From Isosphaeraceae bacterium EP7 (GTDB taxonomy: Bacteria; Planctomycetota; Planctomycetia; Isosphaerales; Isosphaeraceae), in NCBI GenBank assembly GCA_038400315.1, contig CP151667.1:5219174-5283173 (forward strand): DNA of 64,000 nt, in the 5' to 3' direction. The notes beneath the pieces are model-generated. The model had not been told where the DNA came from. It did no database searches and saw only the letters and a program-made list of their open reading frames with translations. Below are positions 34,871-44,178 of this stretch, in pieces (the first letter of the stretch is position 1; the number at the start of each line of letters is the position of its first letter). Both the position numbers and the translations under genes were made by a program.

Positions 34871-35916
34871 GAGCGGTTTCACTTTGACTGAGCCGGTTGT
34901 CCCTTGTTATCCCTTCCTGGATGGAGGGCATGGGGATGAAGGCTTATTCGACCGACCTGCGCGAGCGGGTCCTCGCCGCCTGCGACCGGCGCGACGGCAC
35001 CCGCGAGCAGATCGCCGCGCGGTTCTCCGTCAGCGTCACCTGGATTGGCAAGCTGGTGCGGCCGCGGCGCGACACCGGCTCGATCGCCCCCCGGCCGCAC
35101 GGCGGCGGGCGGGCCCCGGCCTTCGACGGCGAGGCCGCGGGGCGACTCCGCGAGGCGGTCCGGGCCGACGACGACGCCACGCTCGCGCCGTTGGCCGAGG
35201 CCGCCGGCGTGGGCTGCTGCCCGTCGGCCGTGCACCGGGCGCGGAGGCGACTGGGCATCACGCCGCCAAAAAAGTCGCGGCGGGCGGCCGAGCGGGATCG
35301 CCCCGAGTTGAAGGCGCACCGGCGGGCCTGGCGCGAGGAGTTCGCCGCGGTCAACCCGGGGCGGCTGGTCTTCCTCGACGAGAGCGGCGCCAGCACGGCG
35401 ATGGACCGTACCCACGGCCGGGCCCCCAGCGGGGTCCGCGTCGACGGCCCGGTGCCGCACGGCCACTGGAAGGTCACGACGCTGACCGCCGCGGTTCGCC
35501 TCGACGGCGTGCCGGCGGCGGCCTGCCTGGCCTTCGACGGGGCGACCAACGCCGCCTGCTTCGAGGCCGACATCGGCCGGTGCCTGGCCCCGACGCTCCG
35601 TCCGGGCGACGTCGTGATCATCGACAACTTGCCGTGCCACAAGACGGCCGAGGTCGGCCGGCTGATCGCGGCGGCCGGGGCCGAGGTGCGGTACCTGCCG
35701 CCGTACAGTCCGGACCTCAGCCCGATCGAGTCGATGTTCTCCAAGCTGAAGCCGCACCTGAGGTCGGCCAAGGCGCGGACGGCCGAGGCGCGGATCGGTG
35801 CGATGGGCGACGGCCTGAGGGCCGTCGAGCCGGGCGACCTCCGCGGCTGGTTCGGCCACTGCGGATACCGGAGCGGGGTAGAGGCGTCAACCGACACGCT
35901 CAAAGGAAAACCGGGC
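34871..35916 (+). mobile_element. IS630-family insertion sequence, copy A
   Basis: A 1046-base element flanked by TA (34869-34870 and 35917-35918), the IS630/Tc1 target. The terminal inverted repeats are imperfect: left GAGCGGTTTCACTTTGACTG, right (reverse complement) GCCCGGTTTTCCTTTGAGCG, and both continue to a shared CGGTTG. One transposase gene fills it. It inserted just after the higBA terminator, within or at the end of the right direct repeat. Confidence 0.85.
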
Positions 35917-35919
35917 TAG
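34936..35919 (+). CDS. IS630 transposase
   Basis: A 327-residue DDE transposase. The N-terminal HTH part opens MKAYSTDLRERVLAACDRRDG. The catalytic aspartates lie in RLVFLDESGASTAM and DVVIIDNLPCHK, and the glutamate in PPYSPDLSPIESMFSKLK. ATG 34936 has GGAGGG seven bases upstream. The last codon GGC is the last triplet of the element, and the TAG stop is made from the right-hand TA target duplication plus the next base. It looks intact. Confidence 0.93.
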   Translation: MKAYSTDLRERVLAACDRRDGTREQIAARFSVSVTWIGKLVRPRRDTGSIAPRPHGGGRAPAFDGEAAGRLREAVRADDDATLAPLAEAAGVGCCPSAVHRARRRLGITPPKKSRRAAERDRPELKAHRRAWREEFAAVNPGRLVFLDESGASTAMDRTHGRAPSGVRVDGPVPHGHWKVTTLTAAVRLDGVPAAACLAFDGATNAACFEADIGRCLAPTLRPGDVVIIDNLPCHKTAEVGRLIAAAGAEVRYLPPYSPDLSPIESMFSKLKPHLRSAKARTAEARIGAMGDGLRAVEPGDLRGWFGHCGYRSGVEASTDTLKGKPG

Positions 35920-36169
35920 GATCGTCCGTCGCCTCGAAGTCCTCAACCTCTCCGCCCTTGCACGATCCGTAGGACCCGACAATCGACCGTCAGAATCACC
36001 CGCCGGACGCACGATGGGTCTGGAGCGGTTCCCCGGCGACCTTCACACAAGGGAAGAGCGGGGCAGGCACCTTCGCTTCACCGCGGAGCCGGTCCCCTTT
36101 TCTTTGACCGCGCCAAGCAACCTGGAACTGCTCCGATGGCCTGGGCTGGGGCGGAAGACACGGAGGCCA

Positions 36170-37345
36170 TTAAACGCCCCTCGCCCTACCCCTGGTGGTG
36201 GAGATGTCGTGGGAGGCGGCCCATAGACCGAGGTCGCTCCGCGAGAGGGCGGCCCCCATCAGGTCCGGGAAGAGATCCGGCGTGCAGGCGAAGACCGGGA
36301 TGCCCAGGTCGGCCATACTCTGCGCGTTGGCGTGGTCGTAGCTCGGCGCGCCTTCGTCGTTCAGGGCGAGGAGCCCGATGGCCTGGACACCCGAAGCGAC
36401 AAGGCCGCCGAGGAGTTTGAGCATCTCCTCGCTCCCCGACCCTTCGTACAGGTCGCTGATCAGGATCAGGATCGTCTCCGCCGGGCGGGTGATCAGGCCG
36501 GCGCAATACGTCAGTGCCCTCGGCGTGTCGTTTCCCCCCCCGAGCTGAGTGCCGAAGAGGAGGTCGACCGGGTCGTGCAGTTCGGCCGTCAGGTCCACGA
36601 CGGCCGTGTCGTAGACGACGACGTGGGTCTTAAGCGCGGGCAGGCTCGCGAGGACCGCGCCGAAGATCCCCGCGTAGACGACCGAGGTCGCCATCGAGCC
36701 GCTTTGGTCGATGCAGAGGATCACCTCACGCATGGCCCGCCGCCTGCGGCCGAAGCCGATCCGCGTCTCGGGGATGATCGTGCGGTACTCGGCCTGGTAA
36801 TGCCGGAGATTCGCCCGGATCGTCCGGTTCCAGTCGATCTCGTGATGCCGGGGCCGCCGGCTGCGCGAGGATCGGTCGAGGCTGCCCGAGACCGCCTGGC
36901 GCATCGGCTCGGCGAGCCTGCGCTCCAGTTGGTCGACGACCGTGCGGACGACCGACCGGGCCGTCTCCCGGGCTTCGGGCGGGAGCACCGATCGCAAGGA
37001 GAGGAGGTTCGCGACGAGGTGCACGTCGGGCTGCACAGCGCGGAGCAACTCGGGCTGCTTGAGCATCTGCCGCAGGTCCAGCCTCTCCAGCGCGTCCTTC
37101 TGGAGCATCTGCACGACCGACGTCGGGAAGAACTTGCGGATGTCGCCCAGCCAGCGTGCGACCTTTGGCGCGGACTTGCTCATGCCGACGCGGCCCGACT
37201 TGTCGGCGTCGTAGAGCAGGGACAGGGCGCCGTCCATCGCCAAGTCGTCGTCGCCCAGGGCGATGCCGGTGCCGTCGGCCGAGTCGCCGCCGAGGATCAG
37301 CCGCCAGCGTCGAAGGCGTTCGTCATTGGATGGCGGGCCGCTCAT
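36170..37345 (-). CDS. VWA-domain protein of the YehP type
   Basis: A 391-residue protein, last gene of the four-gene leftward operon. The first 190 residues are helical and charged. The C-terminal half is a von Willebrand A domain with the MIDAS motif CIDQSGSMATS (DxSxS), a threonine in GGGNDTPRALTYC, and the final aspartate in LILISDLYEGS. VWA proteins of this kind partner with MoxR ATPases to remodel or load metal into target proteins. The ATG at 37345 overlaps the stop of the DUF5682 gene as ATGA. Confidence 0.88.
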   Translation of the reverse strand: MSGPPSNDERLRRWRLILGGDSADGTGIALGDDDLAMDGALSLLYDADKSGRVGMSKSAPKVARWLGDIRKFFPTSVVQMLQKDALERLDLRQMLKQPELLRAVQPDVHLVANLLSLRSVLPPEARETARSVVRTVVDQLERRLAEPMRQAVSGSLDRSSRSRRPRHHEIDWNRTIRANLRHYQAEYRTIIPETRIGFGRRRRAMREVILCIDQSGSMATSVVYAGIFGAVLASLPALKTHVVVYDTAVVDLTAELHDPVDLLFGTQLGGGNDTPRALTYCAGLITRPAETILILISDLYEGSGSEEMLKLLGGLVASGVQAIGLLALNDEGAPSYDHANAQSMADLGIPVFACTPDLFPDLMGAALSRSDLGLWAASHDISTTRGRARGV

Positions 37346-39621
37346 CGATCCGTCCCTCCGCCCAGGCCCAGGAGCTTCGCGACCAGGGGGAGCACGGTCG
37401 CGGCCCGCTCGACGTCGAGGTCGACCGCCGGGGTCGCCGAAGGACGCGAGGAAGTTGACGGCGAAATGGACCCTTTCGCCCGTTCGCCCAGGCTGCGGCG
37501 GAGCGGGGAGTCGAACGTGCCGAAGGTCCGGCGGAGCATCGGCAAGAGGATCGGGAACGCCTCGGGAGAGAGCGCGGCGAGCCAGCCGTCGAAGATGCCG
37601 AACAGGGCGTCGTCGTGATAGAGGACCTCGCCGCTCTGACGTAGGAACCCCTCGATCCAGGCGGCTGCGCGGGGCGGATCGGCGGCCGGAGAGACGGCCA
37701 GGTTCATCAGCCGGGCCGCCTCATCGGCGTCCCGCTCGCGGGCGTCGAGCAGGATTCGCACGCTGCGTCCGGCGATGAGCCCGTGGATCGTGTCGGAATC
37801 GGCGAGCCTCGCGAACGTGGTGTGCCAGGCCTCCCGGTCCTGTGCCTCGTCCATTAAGCCGATCGCCGCGTCGGCGCGGAGGATCGCGTCGAACATCGCC
37901 GAGGCCGCTGAATCGTCGAGCGACGAGCAGGCCAGCGGCAGGCCGACGCAGATCCTCGCGACCATGCCCGAAGCGGCGTGCCCCACCATTGCCGAATCGG
38001 TCCTGCGCACGCTGCCGTAGCGCGTCAGATTCGCCAGCGGCGGAAGTGCGTCCATCAGCTGTGTCACGTCGGCAGCGACCGCAGCCTGCGACTCGACCCT
38101 CGTCATGATCGACTCGGTGGCGGCGGGGAGGTCGGCGAGAATCGCTCGGTCGAGCAGGGCCGTCAACGCTGGCAGTTCCTCCTCGCGGCCGGCGCGGTCC
38201 GCGGCCAGTGCCGTCGCGGCATCCTCGACGGTCGCTCCCCAGATGCTTGCCTCGATCAAGGAGACAGCAAGCTCGGGCTTCCACTGGAGTTGCCAGGCTT
38301 CCTTGAACGTGCCCTTCCCCGAGACATGCGCCGGCGACCCCCAGGCGATGCCCAGTAGAGAAAGCCGATGCAGGAGGCGGCTGCGCTCTAGGTCCGTCGG
38401 CTCGCGCAGGTCGAGCGTCTTCGTCGTTTGCGAGGGTTCGGGGGCGAGCTTCAATCGCTTTTGGAGACGGTTGAGGTCCTGCTGCAACGGGACCGACGGG
38501 GTCTCCGCGGGCACGGCTCCGAGACGTTCGCCGACGACGAGCTTCCGGCGGATCAGTCGCATCGGTGCTTCCTCGCCCGAGCAGAGGACGGACCGAGTCG
38601 CCTCGTCCAGGTCGGACAAGTCGGGCAGCGGACGGCCGCGCATCGTCGCCAGGGCATCAGCCAGGCGGACCGCCTCGATCACCGAGGCCGAGGAAGCATC
38701 CAGGCGCTCGTCCCTGAGAAGGCGGGCGACCCGGGTCAGCCATCGCTCGATCACCTGATCCGGGGCGGTCCAGAGGTGGTCATACCAGCCCGGCGACACG
38801 ATGCCCGCACCGTAGCCGCTGTCGCGCATCAGTCGGCCGTAAGTCCAAGGCACCCAGGTGGCGGCGACCTTCGTCCTGGGGAGGCCCTTTAACAAGGCCG
38901 CATCGTCCCTGGCGGGTGGCCAGGCCTCGACGGCGAGCGCCGGGGCATGCCACGCGCCGCAGATGACGGCGATCGAGCGATGGCCTTCGCCTTGCGCACC
39001 ACGGATGGTCTGTCGCATGTGGGCCTCGCGTCGGATTTCCCTCAGATCGTTCTCAACGGGGACGCTGGACCGGACCTCCGCCATCGCGTCGAGGATCGCG
39101 GCGAACAGGTCCGCGCCGTCTCGGCGGCCCTCGACGACATACTCCCACCATCGCTCGCCATCGTCGAACCCGGCGGCCTGGGCGAGCATCCCGAGCGGAT
39201 CGACGGGACGGCGCGTGGGGGGCGACGGCTCGCCTGCAGTGGCCGGCTCGGACGCTTCGTCCTTCCCCTCGCCGAGTTGATGGGCGATGGGTAGGTCCAT
39301 GAACCGGGCGGGGATACCGCGATCAAGCGCGTATTTGAGCGCCTGCCATTCGGGCGAGAACTCTGCGAACGGGTAGTAGACCGAATCCCTCGGCTGGTCG
39401 GGACGGTACACCAGCAACGCGACCGGCGGGATCATCTCAGGATGGACCAGGAGCGGGATCATCGCGTCGGCGTCGGGCGGGCCTTCGACGAGAACGATGT
39501 CAGGCTCGATCGCCTCGAGCGCTCTGCATACGCTCCGGGCCGAGCCAGGGCCGTGGTGACGCACACCGAGGACGTGGATGACGGGGGCGGTCGTCGACCG
39601 CGAGGGTGTGAGGGTGGTCAT
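37342..39621 (-). CDS. DUF5682 family protein (YehM type)
   Basis: A 759-residue cytoplasmic protein. The N-terminal domain is the DUF5682 signature: VIHVLGVRHHGPGSARSVC, PDIVLVEGPPDADAMI, then FMDLPIAHQ and IAVICGAWHAPAL. The H-H-G-P-G and EGPPD motifs resemble a TraB/PrgY/ChaN-like fold with potential catalytic or metal-binding residues. Residues about 330-759 are helical repeats. The function of the family is unknown. It sits between the AAA+ gene (21-base gap) and the VWA gene (4-base overlap). Confidence 0.85.
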   Translation of the reverse strand: MTTLTPSRSTTAPVIHVLGVRHHGPGSARSVCRALEAIEPDIVLVEGPPDADAMIPLLVHPEMIPPVALLVYRPDQPRDSVYYPFAEFSPEWQALKYALDRGIPARFMDLPIAHQLGEGKDEASEPATAGEPSPPTRRPVDPLGMLAQAAGFDDGERWWEYVVEGRRDGADLFAAILDAMAEVRSSVPVENDLREIRREAHMRQTIRGAQGEGHRSIAVICGAWHAPALAVEAWPPARDDAALLKGLPRTKVAATWVPWTYGRLMRDSGYGAGIVSPGWYDHLWTAPDQVIERWLTRVARLLRDERLDASSASVIEAVRLADALATMRGRPLPDLSDLDEATRSVLCSGEEAPMRLIRRKLVVGERLGAVPAETPSVPLQQDLNRLQKRLKLAPEPSQTTKTLDLREPTDLERSRLLHRLSLLGIAWGSPAHVSGKGTFKEAWQLQWKPELAVSLIEASIWGATVEDAATALAADRAGREEELPALTALLDRAILADLPAATESIMTRVESQAAVAADVTQLMDALPPLANLTRYGSVRRTDSAMVGHAASGMVARICVGLPLACSSLDDSAASAMFDAILRADAAIGLMDEAQDREAWHTTFARLADSDTIHGLIAGRSVRILLDARERDADEAARLMNLAVSPAADPPRAAAWIEGFLRQSGEVLYHDDALFGIFDGWLAALSPEAFPILLPMLRRTFGTFDSPLRRSLGERAKGSISPSTSSRPSATPAVDLDVERAATVLPLVAKLLGLGGGTDR

Positions 39622-39642
39622 CGGCGATCGGTCCTCGATTGC

Positions 39643-40794
39643 TCAGACGACCTCACGGCACGCCCTGTACAAGTCCTTCCAGCCGTCCCGCTCCTTCACG
39701 ACCGTCTCCAGGTATTCGAGCCAGACGACGCGATCCTGCACGGGATCCTTGACGACCGCGCCGACGAGGCCCGAGGCGAGGTCGGCCGATCGCATGACTC
39801 CGTCGCCGAAGTGGGCGGCCAAGGCGAGCCCCTGATTCATGACGGAGATTGCCTCGGCCGTGCTCATCGTGCCGCTCGGCTGCTTGACCTTCACCTTGCC
39901 GTCGGCCGTCTGTCCCTCCCGCAGCTCGCGGAAGATCGTGACGACGCGGAGGAGCTCCTGAAGTCCCGGCGGCTCGGCCGGGAACGCCAGCGCTCGGCCG
40001 AGCGACTCGACACGGAGTCGGACGATCTCCACCTCCTCGTCGGCCGTCTCTGGTGTGGGAAGCACAACCGTATTGAACCGCCGCTTCAGGGCGCTCGACA
40101 GCTCATTGACCCCCTTGTCGCGATTGTTCGCCGTGGCGATCAGGTTGAAGCCCTTCGATCCCTGGACCTCGGAATTCAGCTCGGGGACGGGCAGCGTCTT
40201 CTCGGAGAGGATCGTGATCAAAGAGTCTTGGACGTCCGCCGGAATGCGCGTCAGCTCCTCGACGCGGGCGATCTTCCCTTCTTTCATGGCTCTCATCATC
40301 GGGCTCGGGACGAGGGCCTTCATGGACGGGCCTTCGGCGAGCAGGAGGGCGTAATTCCAGCCGTAGCGGATCGCCTCCTCGCTCGTCCCGGCCGTCCCCT
40401 GCACCAGCAGGGTCGAGTCGCCCGCGATAGCCGCCGCGATGTGCTCGGAGACCCAGCTCTTGGCCGTGCCTGGCACGCCGAGGAGCAGCAGGGCGCGATC
40501 GGTCGCGAGGGTGGCGACGGCGACCTCCATCAGGCGACGATTGCCGATGTATTTGGGCGTGACCTTGAAGCCGTCGTCCAGAGTCCCGCCGAGCAGATAG
40601 GTCGAGACGGCCCAGGGCGAGAGCTTCCATCGCGGCGGGCGCGGCCGGGTGTCGCCCCTGGCGAGCGCCTCCAGTTCCTCGGCGAACTGCTCCTCGGCAT
40701 GGCGGCGCAGAACAGTCGACAACGAGTCGTCCTGCCCGTTCGCAGCCGGGGTATCGGACCCGGGGGCGCCCGCACCGCTCTTGGTCCGGCTCAT
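39643..40794 (-). CDS. MoxR-type AAA+ ATPase (YehL type)
   Basis: A 383-residue AAA+ protein. Walker A is LLGVPGTAKSWVSEH. The Walker B region reads KIARVEELTRIP, with EE in place of a DE pair, followed by Sensor 1 LIATANNRDKG and the arginine-rich ALKRRFNTVVLP. A MoxR-like lid follows with SAEAISVMNQGL-type helices. MoxR ATPases act as chaperones with VWA partners. The ATG at 40794 shares ATGA with the stop of the SWIM gene. A longer open frame upstream is antisense noise inside the SWIM gene. Confidence 0.88.
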   Translation of the reverse strand: MSRTKSGAGAPGSDTPAANGQDDSLSTVLRRHAEEQFAEELEALARGDTRPRPPRWKLSPWAVSTYLLGGTLDDGFKVTPKYIGNRRLMEVAVATLATDRALLLLGVPGTAKSWVSEHIAAAIAGDSTLLVQGTAGTSEEAIRYGWNYALLLAEGPSMKALVPSPMMRAMKEGKIARVEELTRIPADVQDSLITILSEKTLPVPELNSEVQGSKGFNLIATANNRDKGVNELSSALKRRFNTVVLPTPETADEEVEIVRLRVESLGRALAFPAEPPGLQELLRVVTIFRELREGQTADGKVKVKQPSGTMSTAEAISVMNQGLALAAHFGDGVMRSADLASGLVGAVVKDPVQDRVVWLEYLETVVKERDGWKDLYRACREVV

Positions 40795-43700
40795 GAGTCG
40801 AACTCCCTGTGCATGTCGCGGCGGAATCGGAGTCGGTCGATCATCGTCGCATAGGCGGCGGCGTATGCGCCACGCGGGCCTTCTTCGTCGCCCACCCCAC
40901 CGGCGGCCTCGTCGGCGAGCTCGAACGGGAGGACCTCGGCCAGGGCATGGATCAACGCGATCGTCGGATGGTCGTGATACTGCGGATCGTACTCCCGGCC
41001 CGACCATTTCTGCAGCGTCGCCATGCGAGCGGGATCGGCGAACCGTACGCGCTGCTCGCCGACGATCGGCCGCACTCGCCCGAGGATCTCGCGGGCGACC
41101 GGCACTCCGACCGGGCCGTTGAGCGAACCGACTAGGCCGAAGGCCGGGTGTGAAGGGCGGAGGGGACCGGGCTCGGCCCGGAGGCGGCGTAACAGGAACG
41201 CATCCCGACGATCGGGCGGCAGGACCGCGAGGAGTCCCTGGTCTTGCGAGTGCCCGCCGAGGTCCGAGGGCTTGCCGGGACCGGCCTCCAGCAGCGCCTC
41301 GGCCCACTCCGCGTCGCGCTGGCGGATCGCCGAGGTCGCCCAGGCCGTCCGCAGGACTACCTCCCATTCCCCGCCGCGGTTCGCCTCGACGACCTGCGCT
41401 GGCCCGTGCTCCAGGATCGCGGCGATCGCCTTCGTCGGGACGCTTGACACGATCTCGTGCAGCCACCAGCCCCGCTCGCCAAGCTTGAGATAGGCCGGCG
41501 GCTTCGGCTCCACGCCATCGCGGATCGTCGCCTTGTCGCAGGATGTCGGGGGGGCGACGACGAGGGTCCCGCGTCCCAGCCCGAGCATCGCGCGTTTCCA
41601 GTCCAATGCGACTCGGGCACGATCAATCATGCGGAGGCAGAGCCTCGACTCCGGTAGGCTCCGCAAATGTTCGGCGGCCTGGCGACGGACCTCCTTGCTC
41701 CGGTCGTCGAGCGCGGCCTCGAGGAACGGCTCGTCCTCCATCGACAGGCCGCGCGCGAACTCTCCGACGAACGCGGCGCGGCGGTCGGCTGCATCCGCCG
41801 TGAAGGTCGAGGCGACGAGTTCGCGGGCGCGTCCGGGGTCGCTGGCACGCAGGCCCCTAAGGACGGCCATCCGCTCGTGCAATGCGCCGGTCTCCCAGGT
41901 GATCGTCGGGTCGGCGGCCTCGTCGCTCCGCGCGTGCTTCCTCCACCTGGGACGCTTCGCCGCGAGCCAGCCGCCCCGGACGCCCAGGATTTCTCTCAAC
42001 GACTTCGGGGCGACCTCGTGATTCTCGCACCAGGAGAGCACCCCCACGATCGCGTCGTCGTTCAGCCTCCTGCCCGAGGCCGCCAGTCGCTCGATCCAGT
42101 CGGGCAGACATTCCGGGTGATCACCCCCTAACATCCTCCGCAGCCTTGCGGCAGCTGCCGGCTGGCACGCAGGCTGGTCATCGGTCGGGCAGACGTCGGG
42201 CGGGGATGACGGGTCGATCGCGGGCTTGCGGCCGACGCGGCCGTAGAGGCTCGAAGCCACCGCGATGGATAGAAGGCGAGAGGGAAGATCCTTCGCGTCC
42301 AGCCCTGGGAGTGCCCGACCGATCGGGTCGTCGGCCGAGGGCAATGGGGGCGGCCGTCGATCGATCCCCAGCAGCGCCGAAGCTGTCGCCTCGTCCATCA
42401 GCGGGAGGGGAACCGGCGTCGAGCTCGCCGAGGACGGCGATGGGGACGTCTCCGGAGTGACCAGAGGCAAGAACCTTCCGCCCGCCCGGGCGCCCAGGGG
42501 ATCGAGCGTTGTGCCGTCGAACTCGCCACAGATCGTCAGCGGCCCGCCGCCTTCGAGGGCCAGCAGGTCCCAGCCCCCCTGGAATCGCTTCGAGAGGGGG
42601 ACGACCGCTCCCGAGATATCTCGCGCCGACCACGTCCCGTCGACCTCTTGGAGCACGACATCGTCGAGGATGATCGGATAAAGCTCCAGCCAGGGGTTCT
42701 GCGCCAGTGCAACACCGTAGGCCGCGAAGGCCGAGGCGATCGTCGCCCCGGCGGAGAGAGCTTCGAAGGGCGTCGGCGTTGCGTGGCGTTCTTTCACCAG
42801 GGCCCGGAGCGGAGCCGAGCCCGGGAAAAAGGCGAGTTCTGCGTCGATCAGGACTCCGGGCGGAAGGCTCAGGTCAAGCGGCCTTCCGCCGGCGGAGAAG
42901 TCGAGAACCAGCGCAGGGCGGCCCGTGTCGCGACCAATCATCCACGTACGTAGGATCGTCAACTGATCTTCGATCGAGACGGCCCGGCCGATGACCTGCC
43001 AGCGATCTCGGACCCCGAACCCGGCGCGGATCACGTCAAGGTCGGCGGTGTACCCGATCGCGGCGCGAACGTCCTCGGCGACCTCGGTTGGTAGCTCGGC
43101 CAGCCTCCGGAACCCCTCGACGAGGAGGTGGATTCGCGACAGATGGTCGAGAAGATTGGCCTGCCAGCCCTCGCCGGCCATGGACATCGCGTCGACCTGT
43201 CTGAGCCTCCTTGCCACGCCGGGCGCCTGGGCGTCGATCATCCGACGGGCCCGGTCCTCCCAGAGATTCCCGGACTTCGCGCCGAGCGAGGCGAACCCCT
43301 GACGAACGAGGTCCGCGATCCAGAGTGAGAGGTCGTCGAGCCCGGCTGCGACCTTGGCGTTGCGGGCCGCGTCGCGCTTCGCCCTGGCGGCGAGGTCGGC
43401 GGGAGCCGGCCCACGCTCCGACTTCGACTTCGCCTGCTCGGCCTTCTTCTCGCGGTTCTCCTTCCAGGAGATGACCCATGCAGGGGGCGCCCCCCGGGTG
43501 AACGAGGCCGGCTCGGATGCCCAGATTAGTGACAGCCCGAGGCCGTGCTTGCACGGGAATTTGCGGCTCGGGCAGGAGCAGGAGAATGCCGGACCGTCCA
43601 GGTCGACCTTAGTCTGATAAGGGTTCGCGCCGCTGCCATGGCACTCGCCCCAGATCAGGCCGTCGCCCGCCCCGAGGCTCGCCCATTTCCTCGCGGAGGC

Positions 43701-43859
43701 CAGGCCCTGCCCCGCCTTGGCCGATGCTGGGTCAGGCGCCAGCGCCAAAACCGTTGCCTCGTCCCAGTTGGACGTCACGAGGATTCCTCGCGGCTCGAGC
43801 GCTGGGGTCGCGTGAGAATCCCAATTTGCGACGAAAGGGCCGATCCGGGCGAGCCGCAT
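40791..43859 (-). CDS. SWIM zinc-finger protein fused to DUF5691 (YehQ-like)
   Basis: A 1022-residue protein, first gene of the operon. The SWIM motif CSCPSRKFPCKHGLGL (CxCx6CxH) lies at about residues 92-105, after an N-terminal region with W-G-E-C-H-G-S-G. SWIM fingers bind DNA or proteins. From about residue 560 the sequence reads as DUF5691: LGVRGGWLAAKRPRWR, TWETGALHERMAVLRGLRAS and FLEAALDDRSKEVRRQAAEH, a HEAT-like pattern. In E. coli the SWIM partner YehQ lacks such a length, so I read this gene as a fusion. The ATG at 43859 follows a 318-base upstream gap. Confidence 0.83.
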   Translation of the reverse strand: MRLARIGPFVANWDSHATPALEPRGILVTSNWDEATVLALAPDPASAKAGQGLASARKWASLGAGDGLIWGECHGSGANPYQTKVDLDGPAFSCSCPSRKFPCKHGLGLSLIWASEPASFTRGAPPAWVISWKENREKKAEQAKSKSERGPAPADLAARAKRDAARNAKVAAGLDDLSLWIADLVRQGFASLGAKSGNLWEDRARRMIDAQAPGVARRLRQVDAMSMAGEGWQANLLDHLSRIHLLVEGFRRLAELPTEVAEDVRAAIGYTADLDVIRAGFGVRDRWQVIGRAVSIEDQLTILRTWMIGRDTGRPALVLDFSAGGRPLDLSLPPGVLIDAELAFFPGSAPLRALVKERHATPTPFEALSAGATIASAFAAYGVALAQNPWLELYPIILDDVVLQEVDGTWSARDISGAVVPLSKRFQGGWDLLALEGGGPLTICGEFDGTTLDPLGARAGGRFLPLVTPETSPSPSSASSTPVPLPLMDEATASALLGIDRRPPPLPSADDPIGRALPGLDAKDLPSRLLSIAVASSLYGRVGRKPAIDPSSPPDVCPTDDQPACQPAAAARLRRMLGGDHPECLPDWIERLAASGRRLNDDAIVGVLSWCENHEVAPKSLREILGVRGGWLAAKRPRWRKHARSDEAADPTITWETGALHERMAVLRGLRASDPGRARELVASTFTADAADRRAAFVGEFARGLSMEDEPFLEAALDDRSKEVRRQAAEHLRSLPESRLCLRMIDRARVALDWKRAMLGLGRGTLVVAPPTSCDKATIRDGVEPKPPAYLKLGERGWWLHEIVSSVPTKAIAAILEHGPAQVVEANRGGEWEVVLRTAWATSAIRQRDAEWAEALLEAGPGKPSDLGGHSQDQGLLAVLPPDRRDAFLLRRLRAEPGPLRPSHPAFGLVGSLNGPVGVPVAREILGRVRPIVGEQRVRFADPARMATLQKWSGREYDPQYHDHPTIALIHALAEVLPFELADEAAGGVGDEEGPRGAYAAAYATMIDRLRFRRDMHREFDS

Positions 43860-44178
43860 CCCCGCTTACTTACCTGGAGCGAGCCCCGAGCCCGCCACGA
43901 TAACATATTTCGACGCCCTGATCGGGAAGTCACCGGTGGGTCCCATCCCGCGGCCATGCTCGCCTCGCCCGTAGATCCAGCGGGTAGTTGAAGCGACGGG
44001 ATGGCTCGATTCAAGAGAATTCCTGCCGACCCTCTCAAGAGTTCGTCGTCACCATGCCGGCCGGAAGTTTGGTTTCGATCCCCTCGATATCACGAAGGCT
44101 GTGGTTCGCGGGACCTTTCCGCCGCCGTGTGTCTCTTCGATCGATATTGGGTCCGCTAGGTCGAGCAAGCCGAAGTTA
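43860..44178. other. Upstream region of the SWIM/MoxR/DUF5682/VWA operon
   Basis: About 320 bases between the operon start and the left end of an IS630 element. It must carry the operon promoter unless the element displaced it. I see no gene and no strong hairpin. The insertion 318 bases upstream may have cut off distal regulatory sites. Confidence 0.45.
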
